Source: Turbatrix aceti (lineage: Eukaryota; Nematoda; Chromadorea; Rhabditida; Panagrolaimidae). Taken from it: a stretch of 64,000 nt of DNA. Under the pieces are notes generated by a model, which saw only the letters and a list, made by a program, of their open reading frames with translations, did not search any database and had not been told where the DNA came from. Location: assembly GCA_963969345.1 (NCBI GenBank), contig OZ017767.1, positions 868,001 to 932,000 on the forward strand. The letters are read 5' to 3'. The translations under genes were made by a program, and so were the position numbers. How positions within the stretch are numbered: the stretch's first letter is position 1; the number at the start of each line of letters is the position of its first letter. This document shows, one piece after another, positions 45,357 to 57,386 of this stretch.

Positions 45357-48149
45357 TAGTGAAATTGTTGTTTTTTATAAATGAAAGTTTTTTCAATGGT
45401 TGATTTTTTAGTAAAAAAAGGCAAACAATTCAATTTGCTTTTCGCTTTAAATTTGAAAAAAACTAAGAAGGAAATGTAAAAATATAAATTGAGAACAAAC
45501 AAAAAAAAACAAGTGACATATAAAACATGGAAAAAAAATTCGAAAACACGTGCGCGCACTCTTTTTGCAAGTTTTTCAAATAAAAATTTGGAAACCACCT
45601 AGACCAAGCTTCCGTATTTTGTCAATTGGTTTTCGATTTTTCCCCCAAACAGCGCACGCAACAACAAAAAATCAATTTTTGTACATCTCGCCACGATGAA
45701 AAAATTGATCATTGGCAAAAACAAAACAAATCAAAAAATCAAGCAGGGTGGAAGAACAGAACGGAACGAACGAACGAACGTTCTCTGTTGTGTGCTTGGT
45801 GACCGATGACTGGGATTTTCTTCTTTCGTGTTTTTTTTCACTGTTCTCACTATTCATTTCATTTCATTTCATTTATTACTCTTACTCGTGCATAAATACT
45901 CATCACAAAAGTTAGAGAGATAGTGAAGAGTATCGGGATTGCACGGGCGCCGTCAATCGTAGCTACCTGCGCGCCGGGGCTAATGTAAGCGCTTTGATCT
46001 AGCGAGGGGCGATATTAGACTTATCACAATTTTTTTTCACTGTTTGACTACGTAATTTTACAAATGCTCGGATTTTGGTTCTGCACCGATAACTTTTTTT
46101 TTGTTTTAAAGAAATTTCTTTCGTTGCTGTGCAAAAAAAAAAATTAAATGAATAATGAAAAAATTTCTATTCAATGTGGTCATTTTTTTCTCTCTAAAAA
46201 ACCGATTGCATCTTGTCATTTTTAGTATGTACCAGGCGACACATGATTTGGCGACGTCTTATGCACTATAGCGTTTATTTTTTGTTGTTATTGGATCGTA
46301 AGCAAGCACATGACATGGTATGCTTTTCTATTATCCCTGTCCTGTCCCCGATGCATCTTTTCATCCTTCCTGCCAGGTTGGCTGGCTGGCTGCTAGTCAA
46401 TTCACTTTCTATGCCCTGTCATCACCTTTCTCGGCGCTTCTTTGATTTTTTCGTCGTTCTTCGTGCTTCTTTTTCTGCGGAGAAATGCTTGCTTCTTCAG
46501 TAGCTTTTTCTACGTAGGCTGACCCCTCTCTGTTTCACTCTCTCATTCTCTCTCTGTGTCCCTTGTTTTTTCTCTTCTCTAATAAAATGGAAGCGAAAAA
46601 AAAACGAAAAAAAATAATGTCAGGTCAGGTGGGAGAAAATAATTCATGCTCGAATGACTAATAATACGATTACATTAGCAGGGGCGTAGTTGACGAATAA
46701 ACGCTTCTTTTTTTCTTTGACACCTGAATCATTCTTTGACACTTTCAAACTTGAAACTAAAAAAAAAACAGATTATTTTTTTCCAAGTTCGAAGTTCAAG
46801 TTTTATAAACGCGCCTAATTTTTCGAGACACTTTGCCAAGCTTTACCATTTTGCAAAAAAAAATATTTGACAGATGTTTGTTTGCTCGCGATTGAAAACT
46901 TTCGCCATATTGGCCATACCCAGTCAACCAGGATGTAGTCTAACCGTGCCTATTGCGCGCATTGCGGGACGCGAAAAGGTCATCCACCATCTGGACTCGC
47001 AGTCCTTTCGAAAGACCGTAACTGTGTGGTGAAAGCCGAGGAAGTACGCGTACTTTCAAATGTTTTCGAAGAATTGTTTATCCGAATCGAACGTAACTTT
47101 TTACAAGCGTGATAATGATTTATGCGCCTTTCTTATTCTATCTTTCTTTCTTTTTTCCAGTACACCATTTTTACGATCTCATCATCTTAACAAAGAATAT
47201 TTGTGGTTTGCACTGTCATTTTTTTGTCCGGGTAAATTCGTGCCAAAAACCGTAAAAACCAATTGATAAAGACGAAAAACGTAAAAAAACTGTAGTTTGA
47301 CGGTAAATAAATAAAAAAATGCGAAAGCCCAACATTTACAATACTTTTTCCGGCAAAAAGTAACATTTCTGATCGATAAAACGTATTTTCCATAACTTTT
47401 CGTTTGAAAGCGAAAAAGTAACGATTTTTGACCGTTTTTCTCCCGCGAGTATTACTTTTTGAATTATCGCGTTTTTTCTGGCCTGTTCTGGCGGGAAATT
47501 TTGTTTTTGTTTTTCTCGTCCTGTTTTTTTTTCTCCCGGCTTGTATAAAATTTTGCTACTTTTTCCTGGGACACAGTGCGAAGTATGCACAGCGATCGTC
47601 GTTGTAGACGCGGTCTACGCGATGAAAAAAATGTCCCTCCTCTTTTTTTTTCAATCGAAAAAAAAACACGCGCTCTGACCGACGACGAATATCGACGATC
47701 GACGCAGCGCATCCGTTCGTGCGTCTTGTCTTGTGTTTTTGCTGTTACTCTTTTTTTTTTGTTTTTGTTGCTATCCATCTTGGTCTGGACTGACGTAGCA
47801 GAATCCAATTCCTTTCCCCATCGCTGGATCGTTGTTTGTTCCCGTCCCATCTTATCGTTATCATCTCCCACCCTGGTCTGCGCCTTTCCCCAATTTGCAT
47901 GCCGGAATGCATTTTCGTCAACTTTTTTGACGGCATCGGACTGAGGTGTCTTCAGGTGCACACGGGCAAGGCGTGCTTTTTTCTTGTTTGCCCCAACCGG
48001 CTTTTTCACTTTTTCATTCATCCCAGCTTATATGACCGTATCCAGTATCGTATCTTCCACCGACTGGAGACTAATCACATTTTTTTCTCCCTGAGAGAGA
48101 GAAAAAAAAAGTTATATCATTGGTGATTTATTTTTTCCCCATTTTTTCT
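45357..48149. other. Gene-poor region upstream of the headcase homologue
   Basis: 2.8 kb with long pyrimidine-rich tracts and simple repeats: (GAAC)n near 45758 to 45780, (ATTTC)n near 45850 to 45885, and CT-rich DNA near 46520 to 46580. GC-richer islands lie at 45930 to 46010 and 46910 to 47050; neither folds obviously as a tRNA. A Lys/Arg-rich frame on the minus strand (47464..48021) and a frame with one hydrophobic segment on the plus strand (47576..47944) overlap and look like composition effects. Confidence 0.35.
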
Positions 48150-51100
48150 ATGACTGTTTATTACGCCAACAAGTCCCGGTTTCGTCGGATAACGTCGACT
48201 TCTGTTGCCTCGCTGATAGCCGGTGTGACGACGATTGCCCTCGTAATTGACAGCCAGGCATCGCGTCTTCCGCCCAAAAGTCTCGAGACAGCGATGAGGA
48301 TTCTCTTTGTCCAGCTTGTATTTACAGTTGTTTTTTTTGGCCTTGGAATTCTTCTTTCTACGATTGCGAGTCAGTTTTCCTTCGAGTTTTTACTACAATT
48401 TTTTTCCCCCGTCAAGAACCAATCGAAAAAAATAAACCGAGAGAAAAAAATAAATATGTTGATTTTTGCCTAATTTGCACCCATTTTTTTCAGGACGTCG
48501 TTCACTATTCTTTGCTCACACCAGTGGTCTTGACGCGAAAGAAAGCTTATTCCAATTTTTTTGTTCATCAGCACAACGCCAAATTTCAACCTCTTTTTCG
48601 TCTTCGCCTTCGCCTTCACTGCCACAAAATAATACGACAACAAAGGATAAGAAGGGCGACTGCGAAGAAGGCAGTAGCAGTAGAACAAGTCCGAATCATC
48701 ATCGCCGGCCGACAACAGACGTCATTGTTGTCGACAGCCGGTCATCATTGTCATCACCACGACTACTCGCCTCAAATTCTTCCACGATGGCGCCTCGTCA
48801 CAATCTCAAATTCGTCAAAAAAGATGAGAAAAAGCGTGATAAAAAGACTCGGAGGTTCGTTTTTCTTCATGGAGGGGAGGGGAGGAAAAATTTTCGAAAA
48901 AGACGGAAGAAGAACAAAATCGTACGAATCTACGATCTTTTGTTATTTCGGGATTTGTTCTGTCGAAGTAACATGTCTCGTAACGGGTTTACGTACTTTT
49001 TGTGTCACTTTCGTTTTTATTGGGGATATTGTAAGTTCGCATGACTTTTTGTTGCTTATTTTCGTCTCGGGATTTGTTCAATCAAAATTACATTATCGTC
49101 ATTGTTCCTGGTTACGGTATTTTACTTTCAGTTCACTTTTTTTTTTGTTTTGAACCCTTTCTGGGTCTTTTAGCCACTTTTTGGACTCATTTTCTCCAAA
49201 TTTTCAGAGAAAATACAGTGGATGACGACGGTCGGATCATTCACTCAGACGGCAGGATATGCTGTCCCGTTCCCATGATGGAGTGCACTCGACGACACTG
49301 TCCCCTACCAACAGATCCCAAGACGGGCGTCAAATTCTGCTGCACTAATGCAAACTGCAAAGTGACAAAACACCTCGTTCACCGTGAATGCTTTGAATCC
49401 CTGGAGCAGGGTCTGCTGACGATGCTATCGAACCAAGGTAAGCCTCCTCCTCTCCCCCTACCGTATCCACCAACCCCATTTTCAAAATTAAAGGCTCTGC
49501 TCGGAGATGGACAGATCAGCAGCGTCGCGACAATTTGTGGTCAAAAAAAGGCCTAACCCTCGTCCAGAGACAATTACGATGTTGTTGCGACAAGGGTCAA
49601 GCAGTTCCTGACAAACAGTACTTGACTGGTGAAGTTGTATGCGTTCGAATGTTTTTATCCCTAAATAGTTGGTTAATTTCATGTTTTCGTTGTAGGACGA
49701 ATCGTCAAAACCTTCTTCTGACATGAGGAGGGACAAGAAGAAACGAAAACAACACGACTTGCCCGTTCTCAATTTCAAGCCCGGAGGCAGTGTTGTGGAT
49801 TCGTGAGTTGGGGAAACGTTATTTTAGGCTTAAAAGTCGTTTTTAACCATTTCAACCCAAAAAACTGAATTTAACAGTTTTTTTCAAAAATAAACGCCTA
49901 CCGTATTCATTTACCTAAATTTTTGGTTGCGAAACCTTTTTGTAGTCACCGCATCTTTTTGTCGGCCGGAAAACTCGCTGCAATTGTTTGCGGTTGCGTG
50001 CGTCCGTTCTCGACGCGAATTAGAAATTTTATGTCCGTTGTTCATGCTTTTTTTGCCATTTCACTTCGTTTTTGCTTTTTCAAACCTTTCAATTCTCACG
50101 AAACGCTGATTTTTTGCGTAATTTGTACACAGTACTTTGAAATGATAATCATAGCCGACGTTTTCAACTTTTTAGACGGAAATTCCACGAACTTGATACC
50201 CACTATCTCTCTATACACAGTCCTCCACCTTCTGAAAGCGGCGATGTGAGTTTTACTTTTTTTTTCTGGAAAAATGGGGAACGTTGTAGGTGTCATTTTT
50301 GTTTTCCTATGTAATTTTTTTGTTTTTTGGGGGTGTTTACATAAAAAGTCATTTTTATCCGTTTTTTTGCATTCAGTTGCCACCCGAGGACCCACCGCTC
50401 ACTCCCGAGTCCAAGACACCAATGGCCAAGACACGGACGCCACCTATGTCATCGGCGTCCGTTGTCGCGAGGCCAAAGCCCTCCACACTACCGACGACAC
50501 CTCTGCAGGCACTCAACTCGATCAAAGTGCCTTTACCACCGGCGTCGAGAGCAAAGAATCGTCGCTTGACATCACGCGCTGTTCCCCGGGCTTTGTCAGT
50601 GTCGCCAAGTGCCACGAAGGAGGCGGTGCCTCATCAAGAGGTTTGTTCTGGGAAAATTCGCTTTTTTTTAAATTTTTTTGGCCTAAAAAGTCTGAAATTC
50701 AACTTTTTTTTTAGGTAAAACGACAAATGTCTCCGTCGTTGTTCTCCGCTCGATCAGCAGTCTCCCCGTCTTTCAAACAGGTTCCTCAGTCGGATGCCAC
50801 GAGCACAGGGAAGCCTCTCGGTCCTCCCATCACTCCAGAAGATGCTGCGGATAAGTGGCAAAAATTCCGGGCGAAAGAGAACGAAGCCTGGCAGAAGTAT
50901 CAGACGAAGAGATCGGGAGCAAAGTCGACGACCTCAAAATCCCGTTCCCTGGCGCCATGCGTCGTACGTTCGTCGCCAGCGTTTGGAGTCACCACCGCGC
51001 GAAATTCGCGTCGAAATGAGCCTGTCGCTGTTACGTCAACACCTACGGTTCTGTGTCCTGCAGCGAAAGTTGAAGACTTTGAGGATACCTCGTCGCCTAC

Positions 51101-52063
51101 GACTGAAAACGATCATCTTACTACGGGTTTGTTTTTTAGGTCTTTTTTGTTTTTTGAGCTTTGTTTTGAATTTTTGCAGAATCCGTAGTCTCGGACGAAA
51201 CCCATCTGTCCCGTGAGTGGTGTTCTGCATCTGGAGGCTCTCAAACCCAAACGCCAGATGACGTGATGTCGACGGCAACATTTCACGCGAGTAGTCAACC
51301 GGATGACGACAGTGGCATCCACTCGACAGCATCGTCTCCCAACCAACTGGGTTACGTCCATGACGTATGTAGTTCGTATGAATATGATTCTTTCAACTTC
51401 TGTCGCATATATGAACAGGAACCGGAGCAAGACAGGCCGACGACGACGACGACTGCAGCCGAGGTCCAACAACAATCTTCGACTCCATCTTCGCTGTTTG
51501 ACGATGATTTTCTGGGAATTTTGCTGCCACACGACATGCCCGATCTCCCGAAGCCGTCTGAAAAGAGTGACAACAACAACGGCCGATCGTCGCCGACGAT
51601 GGGTCCGACGATGTATCGTCTCTTCTCTGGACCAAATCTCGGCCTTGGCGAACGCATCCTCGAGATGGCAGAAGCGCGACGGGCTCAGAAGAACGCCATC
51701 GCTTCCGCGCGCAACGTCCAGCGGGGCTGGAGCAGCATCGTCAACGCTACCGGCGGAGGCGGAGGTACCGTAACCCAATCGCATACGATTGTACATTCGG
51801 ATTTCGGCGGGGGACAACTTGGACCCGGCCTGGCGCAGCATCACCATCACCACCATCAGATGGCCATGCACATGCCGTCTCCGCACGCGATGACTGCCTG
51901 GCCTTCGCTTCGTTCACAGCCGCCGCCGCCCAGTGGTCCGACGTCGTCGGGGGGAGCAGGAAGCGCCGCGTCAACGCCATACATGCCGATTCCGTCGGGA
52001 ATGCACGCCGTCTTCCGTTCGCTTCCCTTTGCTCCGCATTCAACCCGTGTTGGTTTTAACTAA
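48150..52063 (+). CDS. Headcase (HECA) homologue
   Basis: Nine exons (48150..48369, 48494..48854, 49208..49437, 49494..49636, 49696..49802, 50176..50245, 50377..50640, 50715..51126, 51180..52063) join in frame to 896 aa. The headcase signature lies in exons 3 to 4: a Cys/His-rich segment (CCPVPMMECTRRHCP, FCCTNANCKV), HRECFE.LEQ..L, then RRWTDQQRRDNLWSKKG and LRCCCDKGQ. This matches headcase proteins, cytoplasmic regulators of proliferation and branching/imaginal cells first described in fly. The long C-terminus is Ser/Pro-rich with a His run (HHHHHH) and no further recognised domain. Exons 1 to 2 add two hydrophobic helices not expected in the family. An alternative start at 48786 (MAPRHNLKFVKK) would give a conventional soluble protein, so the first exon may belong to something else. 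Confidence 0.8.
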
Positions 52064-52785
52064 CGAACGGGTGGGGTCAGAGTTTGTCCGCGAAGGAGGA
52101 GGCCCTTGAATCTTATCTGAGTCGTTCTGTACACCTGTCATAAAGAAACTGACCGTTTTACATCGTTTTTTACTGTGTTGTACATTTTTTGTGCCCTTGC
52201 CGTTCCTTTTTTGGTTCCTGCGTTCATTGCCTGTGTGCTTTTGGATTTCCTTTTGAATCTCTCCTTTTTTGCTGGTGGCGCTCATTTTCGTGTCGAAACC
52301 AACCAACAAACACCACGTTCTCTCTTTCATTTTTTTGTTTATTAAAAAAATCATTTTCGTACACGATGTGCCATTTTTTTAGCTGTCAAAAAACAGTTGG
52401 TTCTGTTTTCTACCTTTGAATTTGATTGATTGGAAATCAATGAATTTTGCAGCGGAATGCTGCAACGAGGACTACGGATGAAAGTTGTGCTTTGTTTTCT
52501 CTCTTTTTTGTACATTTGTGTAGGTTCATGTATACTACGATACTTACGGTCTCTTTCGTGCCTTTTTTTGCTTTACCTTTTTTGCTTCATTGGTTTTCGT
52601 TCCCATCAAACACAAACAACCGATGGTTTTCTTTCATACCCGTTTTTTTGTACTTTTTACGTTGTTGTTCGTTTTTGAAAACCTGTTTTTGTCATAAACC
52701 AAGCAATCTCATTTGGAGAAGGTTCGAAACTGCTTTATTAGGGATGGCGGGATACAAAAAAGGTGGTTTTTGAAACACTTTCCGT
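52064..52785. other. Convergent intergenic region
   Basis: 3' regions of the headcase homologue (plus) and the tyrosine phosphatase (minus). T-rich; no gene recognised. Confidence 0.4.
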
Positions 52786-54103
52786 TCAAGGTTTCGATTT
52801 CTTTTCACGTTCGGCTTTTTTTCGTCGGATGAACGAATCGTAGTCGTCAATCCATTTTGTAACTTCGGGTGTCTTTTTGATGACTTCGTCCCGTATCAGA
52901 ATTTCGATGACACAGCGATAGACAAAGACGTACTGCTGATCGTTTTGTACAGAGTGCATTCGTTGATTTCGGAGATCCTTTGCAGCGTTTGTGAGTTGAA
53001 ATTGGAGGTCGTTTACGTTCAAGAGTTGGTGGAGTGCGCTAAATACACAGATCCACCGTAATAATTATTAACAAATACGTCGGTTGGTGAGAAGCGATCG
53101 TAACTTACATTTCGAGGAGTATCCAGGAGCCTGATCGACCGATTCCCGCCGAACAATGACAAATAATGGGCTTTTTGTGGTAGAGTCTGTGAATCATGGC
53201 CCTGAGCTCGCGGCACGTCGAAGGCGATTCGCCGACCGCGTGATCGGGCCATCCGCTGTACAACAGGTGGGTGAGGTCATGCGCGGGTCCGTCGTCGATC
53301 TTGACTTCGATATGAGACTTGACAACCTTCTTCATGCCTGGCACGCTCGAAGTCTGCTCGAGAATTCTGACTTGCACGTAGCCGTACGTCTTCCAGTCCG
53401 AGCCCTCATCCTTCGCGGGATAGTACGGCGAGCACTTTTCCTTGCCGTCGTCTTCGCAGAACTGGCAGAGCTGAAGGACGACTTTCGAGCCCTGCTCGAC
53501 TGCCATCTGCCAAAAATGGGGAATTGTATTCGGCATAGGACCCTGCGTGCAGATGTACACCAGATCCGAGCTGACTTCAACAAAGTTAGCGTGAACGTAG
53601 TTGACGTCGTCCGGATTCTTGCCCGTCAACTTCACCCTGGTCTTGTCGAGGCACATGACGTCATCGTAGCGGTTTAACGCCTCGTTCTCCTGCCAGTCAT
53701 CTTTCGTGCCTGGGGGCACGTAGGGCTTCACAGTCGTTATGAACTCTTTTCGGATGCCTCGGAGTCCGGTGCCGTAGACATCGTTCAGCCAGTTGTGGCA
53801 CGCCTGAGCCTTTGTGCTGTTTGGTTCCTGGAGCGAAAAAAAATGAAAAATTTTGTTTACAAAGAAACTTACGAGAGGTGTAGATTTCTGAGTTTTAGAC
53901 GAAGTCACAGAAGACCGCTGAAATTTAGCATCTCCGACGACAAGTTTTTTGTTTCCCTGATCTTCACTGGTTTTCTGCTGAATATCAACGGAGCACTTGG
54001 CAGTATCATCCGTGTACTTACGGCTCTTCCTGACCTGTTGCCTTCGTCTCTTGGTTTTACTGTGTGCACCAGACATTCCAGTCTTCGTTTCTCTGCTTGC
54101 CAT
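52786..54103 (-). CDS. Protein tyrosine phosphatase, nematode cytosolic type
   Basis: Three exons (53873..54103, 53109..53827, 52786..53038) join in frame to 400 aa. After a basic, low-complexity N-terminus, the single PTP domain carries NRYDDVMCLDKTRV (substrate-recognition loop region), YVHANFV, YICTQGPMPNTIPHFWQM, the WPD loop in SGWPDHAVGES and the catalytic P-loop HCSAGIGRSG, with Cys and Arg present. The last exon gives helices and a conserved Gln-type segment (RNQRMHSVQNDQQYVFVY). The architecture resembles the expanded short PTP group in nematodes, many of which are sperm- or germline-expressed; expression here is unknown. Start at 54103 is chosen over an upstream in-frame ATG at 54208, which lies in Pro-rich sequence. 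Key catalytic residues are intact, so activity is expected. Confidence 0.92.
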
Positions 54104-54873
54104 AAAAGGGGGGGGGGGGCGGGTGGGTGGGTGATGCGATTGCAGTCCAAATGGAGGAAAGCCCTCACACTGCCGCCGGGCCAAGCTACTGACGTCTACC
54201 GTCATCATGTTAATCGAGGAGCTATGGTAATTTCTTCTTTATCCCGCGTAAGACTGAAGAATAGGACTTGATCTTGCAACATCACTTGAGCACAAAAGGA
54301 ACGGAACTCAAGGGTGTCAATCGCAAAAATGAACCAAAAACTTGCTCATTTTGAGGAATCCTCCCCCATTATGAATAACAACGTGTATTTTTACCTTTTC
54401 AACTCATATTTTTCAACAAATTGAAAAATTTTTTAGTAAATTTTGCTTATAGTTCCGCAATTTTCCTTTGGCACGGAGTCTTAGCATGACCAAAACTGCT
54501 TTTTATCCAAACTTCATAATGATAGCTTGTTACATCTATATGGGAAGCCCTTGTCGATGAATTTGAATAACGGCCGCTCTCTCGAGCGCCCGCTCACGAG
54601 TCGGAATCAAGGTTTTTGCACAAAATGAGGGGGTGGAATGTTTTTGCACTAATCATTTTTTTATTGCAAAAACATTCATTTGAGGTAATTTTCAGAGCTG
54701 GGCGTATATAAGCGAGAATGGCCGTTCTCGAGAGCGGCGGTTCAACTTTTTTTCGAGCGTTCGCTTTTTTTCGAGCGGGTTACACGCTCAAGTCGATCGA
54801 CTCAACTTTGGGGATGAGCAGAAGTTACGTTGAACGCTCGTTTTCGAATCATCCGCTCTGCTCGCGTTCAGAC
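54104..54873. other. Intergenic DNA with CTCGAGCG palindromic words
   Basis: No gene. Contains scattered self-complementary words (CGAGCG, CTCTCGAGCGCCCGCTC, GTTCTCGAGAGC) at 54570 to 54860 and a CAAGGTTTTTGCAC word near 54609 resembling the CAAGG termini of nearby elements. Possibly another degraded palindromic element. Confidence 0.4.
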
Positions 54874-54969
54874 CAAGGCTTTGCATTCCGGTTAAATTTT
54901 TTGTCGCTTAAATGCCGTTTAAATGCAAATTTGCAAAATAACCGACGTTATACGGTCAGATATCGCCGG

Positions 54970-55531
54970 CAAGGTGTTGCATTCTGTGTGCGGACAATTT
55001 GAAATTTCGAATAAACATGTGCAATGAGCTGTTCTAAACATCGCTGCTTGCATAGTTTGCTACAAAAATTTGAATGCACACAACCTGCTTGCCAACGGTC
55101 AGGGAACGATGGATTGCTAAGCAGGTGCTTAGATAACGACACATCTGCTTGCTCTTCTCAAAAATTGGCATGTGCTTTCGACACAACCTGTGTGCGAGAA
55201 TTTGGGAAAATAATGAACAGTAAGACATAGAATGAAACAAAAGGAGTTTACAGGGAAAAAAGTTCGATTCTGCAAGCAGTTTTTCTAGTCAAATTTCCAA
55301 CTTTGGAGAATAATGTGAGAAATGCAAGCTCCTGCTTGCTCGCGCATGCTAATTTTTGAGAAGAGCAAGCAGATGTGTCGTTAACTAAACACCTGTGTAT
55401 TTAGCAGCTGCCTAACAACCTGTGTCGATAGGCAGGATGTTTGCCTACGTAAAATCAAAATAGGCACGACACATGTTGCCTACGAGCTTTGCTTGCTTGC
55501 TTGCCTAAAACAAACAGAATGCAACACCTTG
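54970..55531. mobile_element. Nested element 'beta', copy 1 (GCTTGCTTG-rich, 8-bp TSD)
   Basis: 562 bp. Termini CAAGGTGTTGCATTCTGTG and complement. Exact 8-bp target duplication ATCGCCGG at 54962..54969 and 55532..55539. The interior repeats short words such as GCTTGCTT, CAACCTG and GCAAGCAG in both orientations. Almost identical to copy 2 at 56185..56743, indicating recent movement. Confidence 0.93.
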
Positions 55532-55568
55532 ATCGCCGGCCGCTTATATCGCAAAAAATAACCGGGTA

Positions 55569-55840
55569 CCCGCACTCGCATGAGAATCATAACGGAATTA
55601 TAAGGCGGCTAGAATCAAATGAGACGCACAATGAAAATGAAGAATCACAATGAAGTGCAAAAAAATCTAAGCTATTTTCCCCTTTATTCGCATTCAAAAT
55701 TCAGCAAAAAACAATTACTAAATTAGAGCTGCGGATCACAATGAATTACATGCGTGCGAATGAATCACAATAAAACACATTAGCGCGCAAAGCCTTATAA
55801 TTCCGTTATGATTCCGTTATGATTCTCATGCGAGTGCGGG
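55569..55840. mobile_element. Nested element 'delta' (272-bp palindrome flanked by TA)
   Basis: Termini CCCGCACTCGCATGAGAATC and complement, flanked on both sides by TA (55567..55568, 55841..55842). Arms also share CATAACGGAATTATAAGGC. TA target duplication fits a Tc1/mariner-type MITE, a different class from its 8-bp-TSD neighbours. Confidence 0.8.
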
Positions 55841-55849
55841 TAGGATATG

Positions 55850-56857
55850 CAAGGTGTTGCATTTTGTGTAGCGCAAAAATGTTAATTTGAACTCGTGTAA
55901 GATTTTGATGTCGTGTAGGAGGCGATGTCGTGTACTACACGACGTCGCCTGTCGTGTAGGTTTGAAAGCTACACGACGACACGAGGCGAGCTACACGACA
56001 CGACGTTTAGGAAAGTTTCAAGGCAAAACTTCGATCAGAATGATAACACGTGGAACATTTTTCTATACAATAAAAAAAAGAAGTAAAAAATTGTAAAATT
56101 TTACATAATTTGGCTGTCGAAAAGCGGCATGCCGTGTCGTGTCGTGTAACAGCTACACGATCGCACGAGGCGACGTCGTGTAGCCAAGGTGTTGCATTCT
56201 GTGTGCGGACAATTTGAAATTTCGAATAAACATGTGCAATGAGCTGTTCTAAACATCGCTGCTTGCATAATTTGCTACAAAAATTTGAATGCACACAACC
56301 TGCTTGCCAACGGTCAGGGAACGATGGATTGCTAAGCAGGTGCTTAGATAACGACACATCTGCTTGCTCTTTTCAAAAATTAGAATGTGCTTTCGACACA
56401 ACCTGTGTGCGAGATTTTGGGAAAATAATGAACAGTAAGACATAGAATGAAACAAAAGGAGTTTACAGGGAAAAAAGTTCGATTCTGCAAGCAGTTTTTC
56501 TAGTCAAATTTCCAACTTTGGAGAATAATGTGAGAAATGCAAGCGCCTGCTTGCTTGCGCATGCTAATTTTTGAGAAGAGCAAGCAGATGTGTCGTTAAC
56601 TAAACACCTGTGTATTTAGCAGCTGCCTAACCTGTGTCGATAGGCAGGATGTTTGCCTACGTAAAATCAAAATAGGCACGACACATGTTGCCTACGAGCT
56701 TTGCTTGCTTGCTTGCCTAAAACAAACAGAATGCAACACCTTGCGTGTAGCACACGACGATCGTGTCGTGTAGGCAAATTCAAAGCTACACGACACGACG
56801 TCGCCTAATAGCTTCGTGTCGTGCGTGCGTGTAAAGTACACGATTTGCAACACCTTG
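55850..56857. mobile_element. Nested element 'gamma' (GTCGTGTAG-rich palindrome, 8-bp TSD)
   Basis: Termini CAAGGTGTTGCA and complement. Exact 8-bp duplication AGGATATG at 55842..55849 and 56858..56865. The interior consists of CTACACGACG/CGTCGTGTAG words around an AT-rich centre and is interrupted by beta copy 2. Same family as the fragment at 25370..25506. Confidence 0.92.
56185..56743. mobile_element. Nested element 'beta', copy 2
   Basis: 559 bp, near-identical to 54970..55531. Inserted inside gamma with an exact 8-bp duplication CGTGTAGC (56177..56184 and 56744..56751). Differs from copy 1 by a few substitutions and a small indel. Confidence 0.93.
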
Positions 56858-57386
56858 AGGATATGAAGTTAGAATAAAGTCAAAGAAAATAACCGTCTCA
56901 GTTTTGGACAGGTTGCATAAAAATTTGAAAATAACCGGGTCATTTTTTTCATTTTCAGTCGAATGTCCCCCTTTTTGGTCCAAATTTGCACGCTTATTTT
57001 ACGTTTTTTATGCGGTTCATAATTTAGGGGGACGCTTAAAAAAGTCGAAAATAACCGCCGTATAACCCGGTTATTTTAAATCGAGGAAAATAACCGGGCC
57101 GCATAACCCGGTTATTTTCGGGAAATGAAAATAACCGAATAACCGACCCGGTTATTCGTCATTCCGTTCCGCTTCGTTATATAACCGGAATGCAAAGCCT
57201 TGGTTCAGACGTGCCAATCGTGCAAGCATGTAAATATAAGCATTTCAACAAGCAAAGGTAAAAAATGTGAACCATTTTCATTTTTCTCATGTGCGAACGC
57301 AAAAAACAAATTTCAATAAAGTTAGTTTTGCATACGGTTTGTGTCATCATATCGCGCCGACAGCGATGCTGTCAGTCGTACGCAAA

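Larger units (their letters stand above)
54874..57202. mobile_element. Outer nested element 'alpha' (AATAACCGG-rich palindrome, 8-bp TSD)
   Basis: Bounded by CAAGGCTTTGCATTCCGG and its exact reverse complement. Perfect 8-bp direct repeats GTTCAGAC flank it (54866..54873 and 57203..57210). Its own interior is filled with AATAACCGG/CCGGTTATT words, especially at 57040 to 57185. Three other elements are inserted into it (54970..55531, 55569..55840, 55850..56857). No transposase frame is seen, so it is non-autonomous. The 8-bp duplication suggests a hAT-class transposase in trans. Confidence 0.92.

Noticed and set aside
46900..47060. GC-rich island considered as a tRNA or snRNA gene
   Set aside because: No cloverleaf, no TTCGA-type T-loop and no clear internal promoter boxes could be placed.
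47464..48021. Lys/Arg-rich frame of 185 codons (minus) overlapping a frame with one hydrophobic segment (plus)
   Set aside because: Low-complexity pyrimidine/purine tracts give both; no splice sites or family similarity.
54718..56455. Cys-rich 68-codon frames present twice, resembling small secreted peptides
   Set aside because: They are the two copies of the beta element; the same DNA is equally open on the other strand, so composition explains them.
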